This document shows positions 35,442 to 43,763 of a stretch of DNA of 64,000 nucleotides, piece after piece. Source of the DNA: Bacteroidales bacterium (GTDB taxonomy: Bacteria; Bacteroidota; Bacteroidia; Bacteroidales; WCHB1-69). The stretch is from NCBI GenBank assembly GCA_017525505.1, contig JAFXSR010000012.1:62001-126000 (forward strand). The letters run 5' to 3'. The notes under the pieces are model-generated. The model saw only the letters and a program-made list of their open reading frames with translations. It was not told the origin of the DNA and ran no database searches. Position numbers and translations under genes: made by a program. Position 1 is the first letter of the stretch. Each line of letters begins with the position of its first letter.

Positions 35442-36830
35442 TCACTTGAAGAACGCCCGGATGATATCCATACCATTGGCGTAAATCAGCAGGATGATCA
35501 GCAGGGTAAAACCAATAGTGTTGGCCACACCGATGAACTTGTCGCTGGGCTTGCGGCGGGTGATCATTTCAACAATGATAAACAAGAGGTAACCACCGTC
35601 CAACGCCGGGATGGGGATGATGTTCATGAAGGCTAAGATGATACCCAGGAAAGCGGTCATGTTCCAGAAACGCTCCCAGTCCCAAACTTTCGGGAAGATG
35701 CTGCCGATAGTGCCAAAACCACCCAGTTGCTGGGCTCCTTCTTTGGTGAACACCAGCTTGAACTGTTTCACGTAGGTGGCCAGGGTTTCGAAGCCTTTGT
35801 CAATGCCCACGGGAATAGATTCGAAGAAGCCGTATTTCACAACTTTGGAGGTGAGGAAAGAAGCCGGACTGACGGGGTAAACGCCGATGACACCTTCGTC
35901 GCTGATGTGGACAGTGGCCTGATACAAAGAGTCGCCACGGTAAAAACTCAACTCCACATCCTCGTTTTTGCTTTGGGCAAAAGTGGACTGATAGTCGAAG
36001 AAGGAGAAACACTCCTCGCCATTGATGGCCACCAGGGAGTCGCCGTGCTGCATGCCGGCAGCTGCGGCAGGATGGTCTTCCATCACCATATCCACCACAA
36101 AGGGGAAGTTGAACTGGCAGAAGCCCGTGTTGTCGCCGGCAGCCAGCACTTGCTGCCCGAAATTTTTGGGAATCCTGACGCTGACGGTCTCGCCATTTCG
36201 ATCCACCAGCACCTCTTTGACATCGTCAATCAGCAGGGCTGTGGCAAAATCGCCCATGGTTTCGGGAACTTGACCATCCACGGAGATGATTTTGTCACCG
36301 TTCTGGAAACCGATATTTTTGGCGCTTTCGGTAAACTGCAGGCCATATTGGGCTTCGGTGACGGGCACGTATTCCACACCGTAGTGGTACATGACGCCAA
36401 CATAAATGATCAAGGCAGTGAGGAAGTTCATAAGCACACCGCCGATGATGATGAAAAAGCGCTGCCATGCGGGTTTGGCGCGGAATTCCCATGGCTGGGG
36501 TTCGGCAGACAGTTCATCGGCCTTGGTGGTCTCATCCACCATGCCGTTGATGGAACAGTAGCCGCCCAAAGGTAGCCAACCAATGCCCCATTCGGTCGTT
36601 TCAGGATAGTTCTTCCAGTCTTCCGGCGAGTCGGCGGAGAAGAAACTGAATCGGTACTGTTCGCCGCATTTCTTCATTCTCACAATGGAAAAACCAGGGT
36701 TGAAAAATAGATAGAATTTATCTACCCGGGTATGAAAAAGACGGGCGAAAAGATAATGTCCTAATTCGTGTACAAATACCAGTAAGCTTAAACTCGCAAC
36801 AAGTCCTAAAATCTGCATTCCAATTCCCAT
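35442..36830 (-). CDS. rseP: RseP-type site-2 zinc protease
   Basis: A 462-residue M50 intramembrane protease. HELGHYLFARLF (about residues 21-32) carries the catalytic HExxH in the first membrane helix. Two PDZ-like regions lie about 190-330 (QNGDKIISVDGQVPETMGDFATAL; AGMQHGDSLVAINGEE). The NIIPIPALDGGYLLF motif near residue 410 gives the third zinc ligand (Asp). It cleaves anti-sigma factors and signal-peptide remnants in the inner membrane. It lies in a minus-strand cluster with dxr upstream and the acyltransferase downstream, all envelope or isoprenoid functions. Confidence 0.94.
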   Translation of the reverse strand: MGIGMQILGLVASLSLLVFVHELGHYLFARLFHTRVDKFYLFFNPGFSIVRMKKCGEQYRFSFFSADSPEDWKNYPETTEWGIGWLPLGGYCSINGMVDETTKADELSAEPQPWEFRAKPAWQRFFIIIGGVLMNFLTALIIYVGVMYHYGVEYVPVTEAQYGLQFTESAKNIGFQNGDKIISVDGQVPETMGDFATALLIDDVKEVLVDRNGETVSVRIPKNFGQQVLAAGDNTGFCQFNFPFVVDMVMEDHPAAAAGMQHGDSLVAINGEECFSFFDYQSTFAQSKNEDVELSFYRGDSLYQATVHISDEGVIGVYPVSPASFLTSKVVKYGFFESIPVGIDKGFETLATYVKQFKLVFTKEGAQQLGGFGTIGSIFPKVWDWERFWNMTAFLGIILAFMNIIPIPALDGGYLLFIIVEMITRRKPSDKFIGVANTIGFTLLIILLIYANGMDIIRAFFK

Positions 36831-36923
36831 AATCCTATATATTTCAAAAATTCAAAATTCAAAATCCCAAATCCAAAATCCATCATCCTGTAATCTTCTA
36901 ACCTCCTAACCTTTCTAACCTTT

Positions 36924-38081
36924 CTAACCCCTAACACCTGTCCCCTGTAACCTTCTCCTCACTTCCCTGTCAATCTCCAAATACTCCTCAATGCTTGTAG
37001 GATGCGAAAAGGGTACTTCCTCCAGTTGCTGTTCAATCATGCACGGAATATCCAGGAAGCCGATACGGTCGTTGAGGAAAAGCGATACGGCCACTTCGTT
37101 GGCGGCGTTCATCACGCAGGGACGGTCACCACCAGCCCTCGATGCCTGGTAGGCGATGTTCAGGCATCGGAAGGTTTGGGTATCGGGCTTTTCGAAAGTC
37201 AAAGAGGGGTAGTCGGCGAAGTTCAGCCGGGGCATTTTGTTTCTTTCCCGCTGGGGGTAGGTGAGGGCATACTGGATGGGCAGCTTCATGCTGGGCAGTC
37301 CCAGCTGCGCTTTCACCGAGCCGTCGGCAAATTGCACCATCGAGTGGATGATGGACTGCGGATGCACCACCACCTCAATCTGGTCGAGGGTGGCGTCAAA
37401 CAGCCACTTGGCCTCTATCACTTCCAGCCCTTTGTTCATCAGGGTGGCGCTGTCGATGGTGATTTTGTTGCCCATACTCCAGTTGGGGTGCTTCAGGGCC
37501 TGTTCTTTGGTGACATGTTCCAGAAAAGCCGTATCTTTGCCCCTGAATGGTCCTCCGGAAGCGGTAATGATAATTTTCTCCACGGGGTTTTGCCATTCCC
37601 CTGCCAGACACTGGAAAATGGCAGAGTGTTCTGAATCGACGGGCAACAGTGGCACTCGGTGTTCCACAGCGGCCTGGGTCATCAGTTCGCCTGCTACCAC
37701 TAGTGTTTCCTTGTTGGCCAAGGCGATGGGCTTTCCGCAGCAGATGGCGCGGTAAACGGGTTTCAGGCCGGCCACGCCCACAATGCACGACAGCACGATG
37801 TCGATGCTGCTCATCTCCACAATGTCGCACAGCGACGACTCCCCGGCAAACACCTTGATGCCATCGTCCCACAGGGCGTCTTTCACCTGTTGGTACAAAT
37901 CCTCCTTGATAATGACCACTGCATTGGGTTTGAATTTTTTGGCTTGTTGTATCAGCATTTCGGCGTTGGAGTAGCATGCCAGCACCTCCACCTCGAACAG
38001 ATCAGGCAGTGCCTCAATCACTTCCAGGGACTGAATGCCCATGGAACCCGTAGAACCCAGTAAGCAGACTTTCTTCTTCAA
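36924..38081 (-). CDS. dxr: 1-deoxy-D-xylulose 5-phosphate reductoisomerase
   Basis: A 385-residue enzyme of the MEP isoprenoid pathway that makes MEP from DXP with NADPH. The NADPH-binding motif is LGSTGSMGIQSLEVIE. ALANKETLVVAGELM, LLPVDSEHSAIFQCL, TASGGPFRG, NWSMGNKITIDSATLMNKGLEVIEA and VVHPQSIIHSMVQFADGSVKAQLG are all canonical. Length is normal. A TATCTTTG promoter box is at 38102-38109. Upstream of rseP a run of CTTTCTAACC-type units fills the gap. Confidence 0.97.
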   Translation of the reverse strand: MKKKVCLLGSTGSMGIQSLEVIEALPDLFEVEVLACYSNAEMLIQQAKKFKPNAVVIIKEDLYQQVKDALWDDGIKVFAGESSLCDIVEMSSIDIVLSCIVGVAGLKPVYRAICCGKPIALANKETLVVAGELMTQAAVEHRVPLLPVDSEHSAIFQCLAGEWQNPVEKIIITASGGPFRGKDTAFLEHVTKEQALKHPNWSMGNKITIDSATLMNKGLEVIEAKWLFDATLDQIEVVVHPQSIIHSMVQFADGSVKAQLGLPSMKLPIQYALTYPQRERNKMPRLNFADYPSLTFEKPDTQTFRCLNIAYQASRAGGDRPCVMNAANEVAVSLFLNDRIGFLDIPCMIEQQLEEVPFSHPTSIEEYLEIDREVRRRLQGTGVRG

Positions 38082-38101
38082 TGGTCAAAATTTTAAGTCT
38101 G

Positions 38102-38109
38102 CAAAGATA
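38102..38109 (-). promoter_or_regulatory. -7 promoter element for dxr
   Basis: The minus-strand TATCTTTG matches the Bacteroidota consensus 20 bases before the dxr ATG. Confidence 0.6.
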
Positions 38110-38168
38110 CGAAAATTTCCCTCACACTTTTCTCATATATTTACTCCACATCTTCTTGATTTTTCCAG

Positions 38169-38828
38169 TCATTTCCTTGCGGAGCCAAGCGGGTTGTCCA
38201 CAATGATACCGAAACATCCGTCAAAAAACTCTTCTGCCTTCCAATCTTTGGCCATTTTGAATGTCTTTTCTGTTTTTGTGATGCTTTTAATCCTGTCAAG
38301 AGCATAAATTCTGCATCCATGACCTTGACCGACCAGATACCAGCACTGTCTGAACAGTTTGATACGAAGGGGCATCACATCAAAAGTCGTGTCCTCGTCT
38401 CTCCAGTAGCTGTGATAAATGATATTGAGGAGAACACTTTCTTTCATGGCCCCGATAATGGTCTGAAGATGTTCATGTCCCGAAGGTACATATTCCAGTA
38501 GTATTCGGTCTTTCAGTTGTTTGTTTTCCGTCATCAGATTACTGACAGAAATGGTGTTCAGCAACCAATTTCGAAGTCCTCCATTCTTTATGTCATCAGC
38601 ATTCTCGATATAGTATTTGTAGCCACCTTTGCGTTCGCATTGAATGATAAGACCGAACATTTCTTCTGCTTCATGAATCCAAGTATGGAAGGTCCGTTTG
38701 GGTATCTCAAGCCCTTCGCTAATATCGTCGGCAAGCCATTTCTTGTTGATTTCATCGTATGAAATGTACCCGTTCTTGTAGATGGTGTCCACAAGCCAAA
38801 CGTATTTGGTTAGTGTGTTTGTTGACAT
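38169..38828 (-). CDS. WYL-domain transcriptional regulator, C-terminally short
   Basis: A 219-residue protein. An N-terminal winged-helix-like part (about 1-65: YISYDEINKKWLADD ... IPKRTFHTWIHEAEEMFGL) is followed by the WYL domain (about 120-195: SVLLNIIYHSYWRDEDTTFDVMPLRIKLFRQCWYLVGQ, IYALDRIKSI). Family members usually run to 300-340 residues with a WCX domain after this point. This one stops at FFDGCFGIIVDNPLGSARK, so the effector-recognition end appears lost. Such regulators often control anti-phage or stress cassettes. It is the third gene of a minus-strand cassette, three bases after the 302-residue gene. Confidence 0.75.
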   Translation of the reverse strand: MSTNTLTKYVWLVDTIYKNGYISYDEINKKWLADDISEGLEIPKRTFHTWIHEAEEMFGLIIQCERKGGYKYYIENADDIKNGGLRNWLLNTISVSNLMTENKQLKDRILLEYVPSGHEHLQTIIGAMKESVLLNIIYHSYWRDEDTTFDVMPLRIKLFRQCWYLVGQGHGCRIYALDRIKSITKTEKTFKMAKDWKAEEFFDGCFGIIVDNPLGSARK

Positions 38829-38831
38829 GAT

Positions 38832-39740
38832 TTATTCAAATATCTTCTTTAATTTCTCGTATATTTGACCTAAATTTTTTTTCGTGATAGCCTGACTCAT
38901 TCCATTGTTTGTTTTGTAAAAAATGACACCGTTATTATTGTCATTGTATATTTCGAGGAATGTTTTTTGATTGTCATTCGATAAATTTAACCACCCATCA
39001 TTCAACAAGTTCTTCCATTTCGTTTTAGATCTCATGATTAAAAACCGTACATCTTTCTTTTCCGCCAAATACCAAATCATTTTTTTTATAAAAATCTGAG
39101 TTTCCAAATAGTTTGGGAATTTGGTCTTTTTGTTTTTTAATGGAAACTCATGATCAGATTTTATAGAACTGTATCCATGATATTCAATTAATGCTATATG
39201 TTTGAAAAACTCATCCTCAGTTAACTTATACTTTTCTTCAACTTCTTTTCGTAATGATTTTAATTTCTCATACCAATACCAATCACCAAGCATGTTAACA
39301 GCCTCTTTGAGTGAAATAGGTATGTCTTTGACGTCATCCTCTGGTAGAAATGATTCAGCTTCCAATAAAAGGGTCTTTTTCTTATAAGCCATAAGTTTTT
39401 GTCTTATAATTTTATTCGACTGAAGCAGTTTCGCCAAAGATTCATTCACCTCCGGCACATAGCCTGGGTTAAGGGTCAATATAATTAACTTGGCTTCTAA
39501 TGGGTTTCCCCACCAAGGTTCAACAGGTATCGTGGTGATGATTTCGTCAGTAGTTCCTTTCCATTTTTTATTAAAATCATTTATTGCTGATAAATCATCT
39601 TCGCAGTAATATTTATTGTCCTGTCCGTATAAACAGTCATCATTGAGTGCAAGTTTGTCATAATCCTCGGCCAGTTTTTTCCATGGATTATAAGTTTTGA
39701 TTTCATCGTCATTTTTAAATTTTTCTGGTATTTTACTCAT
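38832..39740 (-). CDS. Uncharacterised 302-residue cytoplasmic protein in WYL cassette
   Basis: I do not recognise this family with confidence. It is AT-rich compared with the core genes and highly charged, with no signal peptide or membrane helix. The motif PWWGNPLEAKLIILTLNPGYVPE (about residues 74-96) recalls the NPG loop of uracil-DNA glycosylase-like folds, but the other family motifs are not evident. Later segments (AEKKDVRFLIMRSKTKWKNLL) look like an alpha/beta core. It follows the 340-residue gene by 47 bases and precedes the WYL gene by 3 bases, so the three are probably one transcript. Confidence 0.7.
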   Translation of the reverse strand: MSKIPEKFKNDDEIKTYNPWKKLAEDYDKLALNDDCLYGQDNKYYCEDDLSAINDFNKKWKGTTDEIITTIPVEPWWGNPLEAKLIILTLNPGYVPEVNESLAKLLQSNKIIRQKLMAYKKKTLLLEAESFLPEDDVKDIPISLKEAVNMLGDWYWYEKLKSLRKEVEEKYKLTEDEFFKHIALIEYHGYSSIKSDHEFPLKNKKTKFPNYLETQIFIKKMIWYLAEKKDVRFLIMRSKTKWKNLLNDGWLNLSNDNQKTFLEIYNDNNNGVIFYKTNNGMSQAITKKNLGQIYEKLKKIFE

Positions 39741-39787
39741 AATTGCATCCTTTCATTATTATAGTTGTTGCAAAAATAATAATTTTT

Positions 39788-40810
39788 TCAAACCAATTCT
39801 GTAATCAATTCCTCCACAATCCAACGTGGTAGCATAATATTCTGTATGTAATATTCGAACATCGGCTTGAAGTGTTGGGCGAATTCTTTCCGGCATTTGT
39901 CGAAAATCACAATATCCTCAAAGAAGTCGCATAGCACAAAGCATTTCTCAGGAGTTCTGTGCGCTTTTAGCATCAGCTCGTACAAAAGTTGCCGGTAATT
40001 TTCATGGTCAACGACCAGTTCATATTTCTGCTTGACTTCTCTTGAAGGATAGTTGTCTATGAAACAAGCATACACTTCAAGAAGCTCTCCGTTTTCATCA
40101 GGGATTGTTTCTTTAAACGAGCTCCTGAAATAAACCAACACCGCATCGTCATCCATTACATCATCGATGTTTGAATAAATTCTTGACCATCTCTTGTTTG
40201 GTGTGGGCAGACCATCAACAAATACTGGCTTTTTCAGAGCATTATGTGCCTTTTCTCGTTCTGGTGGGTCATCAAATTGATTCACACGCCATATTTCCCA
40301 CGGGTTGAAAATCTCAAACATACCTTTTTTCAAATCATACAATGTCGTTCCGGATTTTTTAAATCCGCCGTGCGCTTTTGCCCACGACAAAGGCACCGAA
40401 TGATTATCCGCCATCAGGCAAGGCTCGTCAAAACTCAAGTATTGAACCATGAGCCTGTATCTGCCAAAATCGCAGTAATCGTAGGTGTAAATCTCTTTTC
40501 CTTCATCATCCGTAAAGCCAGTTTCAACCCCTGCAAAAATTACTGGTACTGTTGACCACAAGCTGTTTGACATCTGGTCAGGCCTATGGTACCTTGTATA
40601 ACTCAGATCATTTGTTATCAACATCATGACATTCCCAGTGTCGAAGTAAAAATCTCCGAAATAACAGAAATCAAATCTTCCCATGGGATTCACAAATCGT
40701 ATTTTTCTGTCTTCCAATAGATGTTTCAAAGGCTTGCGATTCAGAATGTCTTCATGATGCTTTCTTTCCAAATCAAAAACACCTTGATAAGAAAATTGAT
40801 GTGTATTCAT
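39788..40810 (-). CDS. Uncharacterised 340-residue protein, first gene of WYL cassette
   Basis: The family is not recognised. It is a soluble, aromatic-rich protein beginning MNTHQFSYQGVFDLERKHHE, with no signal peptide. Notable stretches are RFDFCYFGDFYFDTGNVMMLI, WSTVPVIFAGVETGF and CFVLCDFFEDIVIFDK, suggesting a mostly beta fold. It begins the three-gene minus-strand cassette and ends 63 bases short of the left inverted repeat of the IS3-like element on its upstream side. Function is unknown; the context (WYL regulator, mobile elements) is of the accessory or defence type. Confidence 0.7.
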   Translation of the reverse strand: MNTHQFSYQGVFDLERKHHEDILNRKPLKHLLEDRKIRFVNPMGRFDFCYFGDFYFDTGNVMMLITNDLSYTRYHRPDQMSNSLWSTVPVIFAGVETGFTDDEGKEIYTYDYCDFGRYRLMVQYLSFDEPCLMADNHSVPLSWAKAHGGFKKSGTTLYDLKKGMFEIFNPWEIWRVNQFDDPPEREKAHNALKKPVFVDGLPTPNKRWSRIYSNIDDVMDDDAVLVYFRSSFKETIPDENGELLEVYACFIDNYPSREVKQKYELVVDHENYRQLLYELMLKAHRTPEKCFVLCDFFEDIVIFDKCRKEFAQHFKPMFEYYIQNIMLPRWIVEELITELV

Positions 40811-40918
40811 AGTGCCATTGTTTTAAATTTTCTGCAAAATAAAAACATACATATGCCAAATTATAGCATAGGTGTCTTATACTGAAAAAAGTTGACACTT
40901 TTTGGAGCAATACCGAAT

Positions 40919-41961
40919 ATGAAAATGAAGAAAAATACACGAACAACGAGGGTGTACAACCCAGACCTCGACGAGTACGAATGGAGAGAGGTCGAGACAG
41001 ACAAGTATGTTTTTGACGAAACAGACAAAATTGCGATAGTGCGTGAATACCACGAGCGAGGTTGCCCGGCATCGGAGATTGTGGCCAAGTACCACATCAG
41101 CAGTGCGGACTGTTTGGTTATAGCAGGCAGACATATTACAAGCGTGACGACGACAACGACTTCAAGCCGCTGGCACTGGAGCCGCTGATAGTGGAGCGCG
41201 TCAAGGACTACCGCAGGGAGAACCCGAGGCTGGGCAGCGTCAAACTATGGATGATACTGAGGAGACTGTTTGATGAGACCGGTTGTTTTCCCGGAAGAGA
41301 CGCCTTCATTGAGCTACTGCGTCGCCACGGCCTGATGGTAAAAATCCGAAAGCGGAAACACTATGTCACCACGGACTCAAACCACAACTACCGCAAATAT
41401 CCCAACCTAGTCAAAGGGGTGCAGGTATATGCCCCGAACCGGATATGAGTGAGCGACATCACCTACGTGGAGACAGAAGAGGGCGTGTACTACCTCTCTC
41501 TAGTCACTGACCTATATTCCCATAAAATTGTTGGCTGGTCCATCGGGCCAACACTCGACACCATATATCCGCTGGAGGCGCTGCGCATGGCCCTTGCTAC
41601 GCTACCCGAAGGCGACGCACCCTACCTTACCCACCACTCCGACCGCGGATGCCAGTACTGTAGCCGCACATACGTGGACACCCTCAAAATCAGGAAGATA
41701 CAGATCAGCATGACACAGAGCGGTGACCCTCTGGAAAACGCTGTGGCCGAACGTGCCAACGGAATACTGAAGTCAGAGTGGCTCTATCACATGGATCCGC
41801 CATCAGAGAAGGAATGCAAGAGTGTCGTCTCGCACATAATCGACTTTTACAACAACGAGAGACCGCACATGAGCGTCGGCTATCAGACACCGTCTGAAGC
41901 ACACTGTCAGAGCGGGTTACAGAAAAAAATGCTGGAAAAATCCATGGGAGAAGCCGCCTGA
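40919..41961 (+). pseudogene. IS3-family transposase, orfA/orfB remnants
   Basis: The orfA part (40919-41188) retains only the helix-turn-helix start (DKIAIVREYHERGCPASEIVAKYHISS) and then runs out of frame. The orfB part is in another frame (from about 41105: CGLFGYSRQTYYKR) and continues to 41961. The expected coiled-coil half of orfA is missing, as if deleted at about 41100. Within orfB an in-frame TGA at 41446-41448 sits where the family has Trp before VSDITYV. The DDE residues survive on both sides (SDITYV, HHSDRGCQY, GDPLENAVAERANGILKSEW). Confidence 0.85.
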
Positions 41962-41976
41962 TACCCAAATTATGAG

Positions 41977-41984
41977 TATCTTTG
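41977..41984 (+). promoter_or_regulatory. Outward-facing promoter box inside the IS3-like element
   Basis: TATCTTTG matches TAnnTTTG and points right, out of the element, towards the AAA ATPase gene 300 bases away. Confidence 0.4.
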
Positions 41985-42037
41985 CAACGCCAAAAGAAAA
42001 CTCACTCGGGTTTGTCCACTGGCAATGAAAAAATGGA

Positions 42038-42179
42038 TGTCAACCGAATCAGTGAAATGGCATGTAAAATGTAAACCTATACAGGGATAGTGTAAACCTG
42101 TTCAGTGATATGAACGAAACAATGTAAACCAATTTAGTTTAACCTTCCCAATTCTGTCAACCTTTTTCAGGGAAAGTCA
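42038..42179 (+). repeat. Five phased copies of a TGTmAACC-N4-CAGkGA motif
   Basis: Direct copies start at 42038, 42070, 42091, 42123 and 42155: TGTCAACCGAATCAGTGA, TGTAAACCTATACAGGGA, TGTAAACCTGTTCAGTGA, TGTAAACCAATTTAG and TGTCAACCTTTTTCAG. The start-to-start spacings are 32, 21, 32 and 32 bases, close to 3, 2, 3 and 3 helical turns, so all copies face the same side of the DNA. The last copy is the right terminal repeat of the IS3-like element. The set is likely an array of protein-binding sites, for transposase or a repressor. Confidence 0.8.
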
Positions 42180-42206
42180 TTCTTTCCATAGGGATTTCAT
42201 ACATGT

Positions 42207-42269
42207 AGCATTTGAAAAAGTTTTTTTTTTGAAAAAAAAGCATTTGAAAAAGTTTTTTTTGTATCTTTG
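42207..42269 (+). promoter_or_regulatory. Direct repeats and promoter for the AAA ATPase gene
   Basis: AGCATTTGAAAAAG followed by a T-run occurs twice, at 42207 and 42239, exactly 32 bases apart. TATCTTTG at 42262-42269 is a good -7 box 18 bases before the ATG at 42288, and a TTTG at 42243-42246 lies inside the second repeat. Confidence 0.6.
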
Positions 42270-42287
42270 CCAAACAATTAATAAGAT

Positions 42288-43499
42288 ATGACAATGGAAT
42301 ATTCAGATGTTAAAATATTGTATGATAACTCAATACGAAAAATATACAATGTAAATACAGATTTCAAACGCTATCTTTATCCAACGATAAATTGGAATAA
42401 TCGATTGATAGGTATCAAGGGCGCGCGAGGTGTAGGGAAAACCACCCTTGTCTTGCAGCACATAAAGGAGACTTTCAAGGATGTGGAGAAGGTGTTGTAT
42501 GTCTCAATGGATGACCTTTGGTTTACCTCACATTCTGTTATGGATTTGGTGGATTATCATGTAACACATGGGGGTACGTATATTTTTATGGATGAGATTC
42601 ATCGGTATGACCATTGGCAGACTTTGATTAAAAATATATACGACCATTATAATGACCTGCATATTGTTTATACGGGGTCTTCCATGTTGGAACTGGATGC
42701 GAAGGAGGGAGACCTCTCTCGCCGGTTACGCTCATACGAGTTGTTCGGTATGTCGTTTCGGGAGTTTCTGTGGTTTGAAGGTATAGCACAGCTACAAGCG
42801 GTGACTTTGGAAAAATTACTGCAAAAACACCTTCGGCTGGCATTGGAGTTGACCTCTAAAGTGAAAATAATTCCGTTGTTTGAGAAATATCTCAAATGTG
42901 GGTATTATCCCTATTATGCGGAAGAAGGGGATGGCTTTTATCAACGTTTGCAAGGCACAATCCGGCAGGTGCTGGAATCCGATTTGCCTGCTGTGGAGGA
43001 TATCTCGTTTGCCACCATTCAGAAAATAAAAAAAATGCTGATGATACTGGCCCAGCGAGTGCCTCAAACACCCAAGATGAGCGAGTTGTATGCCCAATTG
43101 GAAACAGGGCGTGACCAAGGACTGAAAATGCTTCACCTGCTTGATCGTGCAGGTTTGGTGTCCTTGCTGAGTTCTGAGGCAAAATCCTTAAAACAGCTGT
43201 CAAAGCCGGACAAAATTTATCTTGGGAATCCGAATCTGATGTACTGTCTTTCCCAAAACATTGACACAGGCACGCTTAGAGAAACATTTTTCAATAATCT
43301 GCTACGTGTGGCACATTCGCTGGTGCTACCATCTAAAGGTGATTTTCTGGTGGATGAAAAATGGCTGTTTGAGGTAGGTGGAAAAACGAAGGATTTCTCG
43401 CAGATTAAGGATATTCCCAACAGTTTTTTGGCTCTTGACGGCATTGAGTTTGGTCAAGGCAACCGTATCCCCTTATGGATGTTCGGGTTGTTGTATTAG
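42288..43499 (+). CDS. AAA-type ATPase with DUF4143-like C-terminus
   Basis: A 403-residue protein (start at 42288, or 42294). Walker A is GIKGARGVGKTTLVLQH (residues about 42-58) and Walker B is YIFMDEIHRYDHW (about 97-109). YTGSSMLELDAKEGDLSRRLRSYELFGMSFREF is the sensor region typical of the AAA_14 family. The C-terminal part (about 250-400) fits the winged-helix and nuclease-like DUF4143 region (LDRAGLVSLLSS ... LFEVGGKTKDFSQI). These proteins are common, usually solitary, and of unknown role. It is flanked by decayed elements and ends against an ORF6N remnant. Confidence 0.85.
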   Translation: MTMEYSDVKILYDNSIRKIYNVNTDFKRYLYPTINWNNRLIGIKGARGVGKTTLVLQHIKETFKDVEKVLYVSMDDLWFTSHSVMDLVDYHVTHGGTYIFMDEIHRYDHWQTLIKNIYDHYNDLHIVYTGSSMLELDAKEGDLSRRLRSYELFGMSFREFLWFEGIAQLQAVTLEKLLQKHLRLALELTSKVKIIPLFEKYLKCGYYPYYAEEGDGFYQRLQGTIRQVLESDLPAVEDISFATIQKIKKMLMILAQRVPQTPKMSELYAQLETGRDQGLKMLHLLDRAGLVSLLSSEAKSLKQLSKPDKIYLGNPNLMYCLSQNIDTGTLRETFFNNLLRVAHSLVLPSKGDFLVDEKWLFEVGGKTKDFSQIKDIPNSFLALDGIEFGQGNRIPLWMFGLLY

Positions 43500-43763
43500 G
43501 GTGTTGTTTTCGTTATCGGATAATTCCCAAATGTAGCCATTCGGGAATTTTTCAGGTTTATTGCTAACCGACTCATTGATTCTCTTATTTTCTACACCAT
43601 ACAATTCTGCCACATCGGCATCCAATATTTTGGAAAATTCGGAATGAATTTCCCGTATGTGGAACTTCGTCAGGAGTTCCAGGCCTGTGGTTTGCTCAAA
43701 ATAAGAGATTTTACTTTTTTGCTCGTTCTCTTGCAAGTGCTTCTTTTGTGCGTTCCACTTCAC
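43473..43763 (-). pseudogene. ORF6N-domain remnant (distal copy)
   Basis: The 96-codon frame contains a recognisable ORF6N core (SKILDADVAELYGVENKRINESVSNKPEKFPNGYIWEL) as in phage KilA/ORF6N-type DNA-binding proteins. The start is not normal, and the frame ends prematurely in NTLIQQPEHP, which is antisense to the end of the ATPase gene. The 5' part overlaps the 83-residue gene. I read it as a fragment left by recombination at about 43500. Confidence 0.65.

Larger units (their letters stand above)
40873..42179 (+). mobile_element. Decayed IS3-like insertion sequence
   Basis: Imperfect 25-bp terminal inverted repeats (20 of 25 matching) begin with TG at 40873 and end with CA at 42179; the best part is CTGAAAAAAGTTGACA on the left against CTGAAAAAGGTTGACA on the right. 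The element is about 1307 bp and encodes IS3-type transposase parts. No target-site duplication is visible at these exact ends. The right 140 bases carry an array of five related motifs. The transposase is broken, so the element should be immobile on its own. Confidence 0.75.

Noticed and set aside
36060-36575. Long plus-strand frames opposite rseP and dxr (35727-37755)
   Set aside because: They are shadows of rseP and dxr, which carry all family motifs.
38832-39740. Uracil-DNA glycosylase assignment for the 302-residue protein
   Set aside because: Only the LNPGY loop is suggestive; the other glycosylase motifs (second catalytic loop, HPS-type motif) are not seen, so no enzyme name is given.
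40867-42192. CATAGG on both sides of the IS3-like element as a target-site duplication
   Set aside because: The left copy touches the inverted repeat, but the right copy lies seven bases beyond it, so it is not a true duplication; IS3 elements normally give 3-5 bp.
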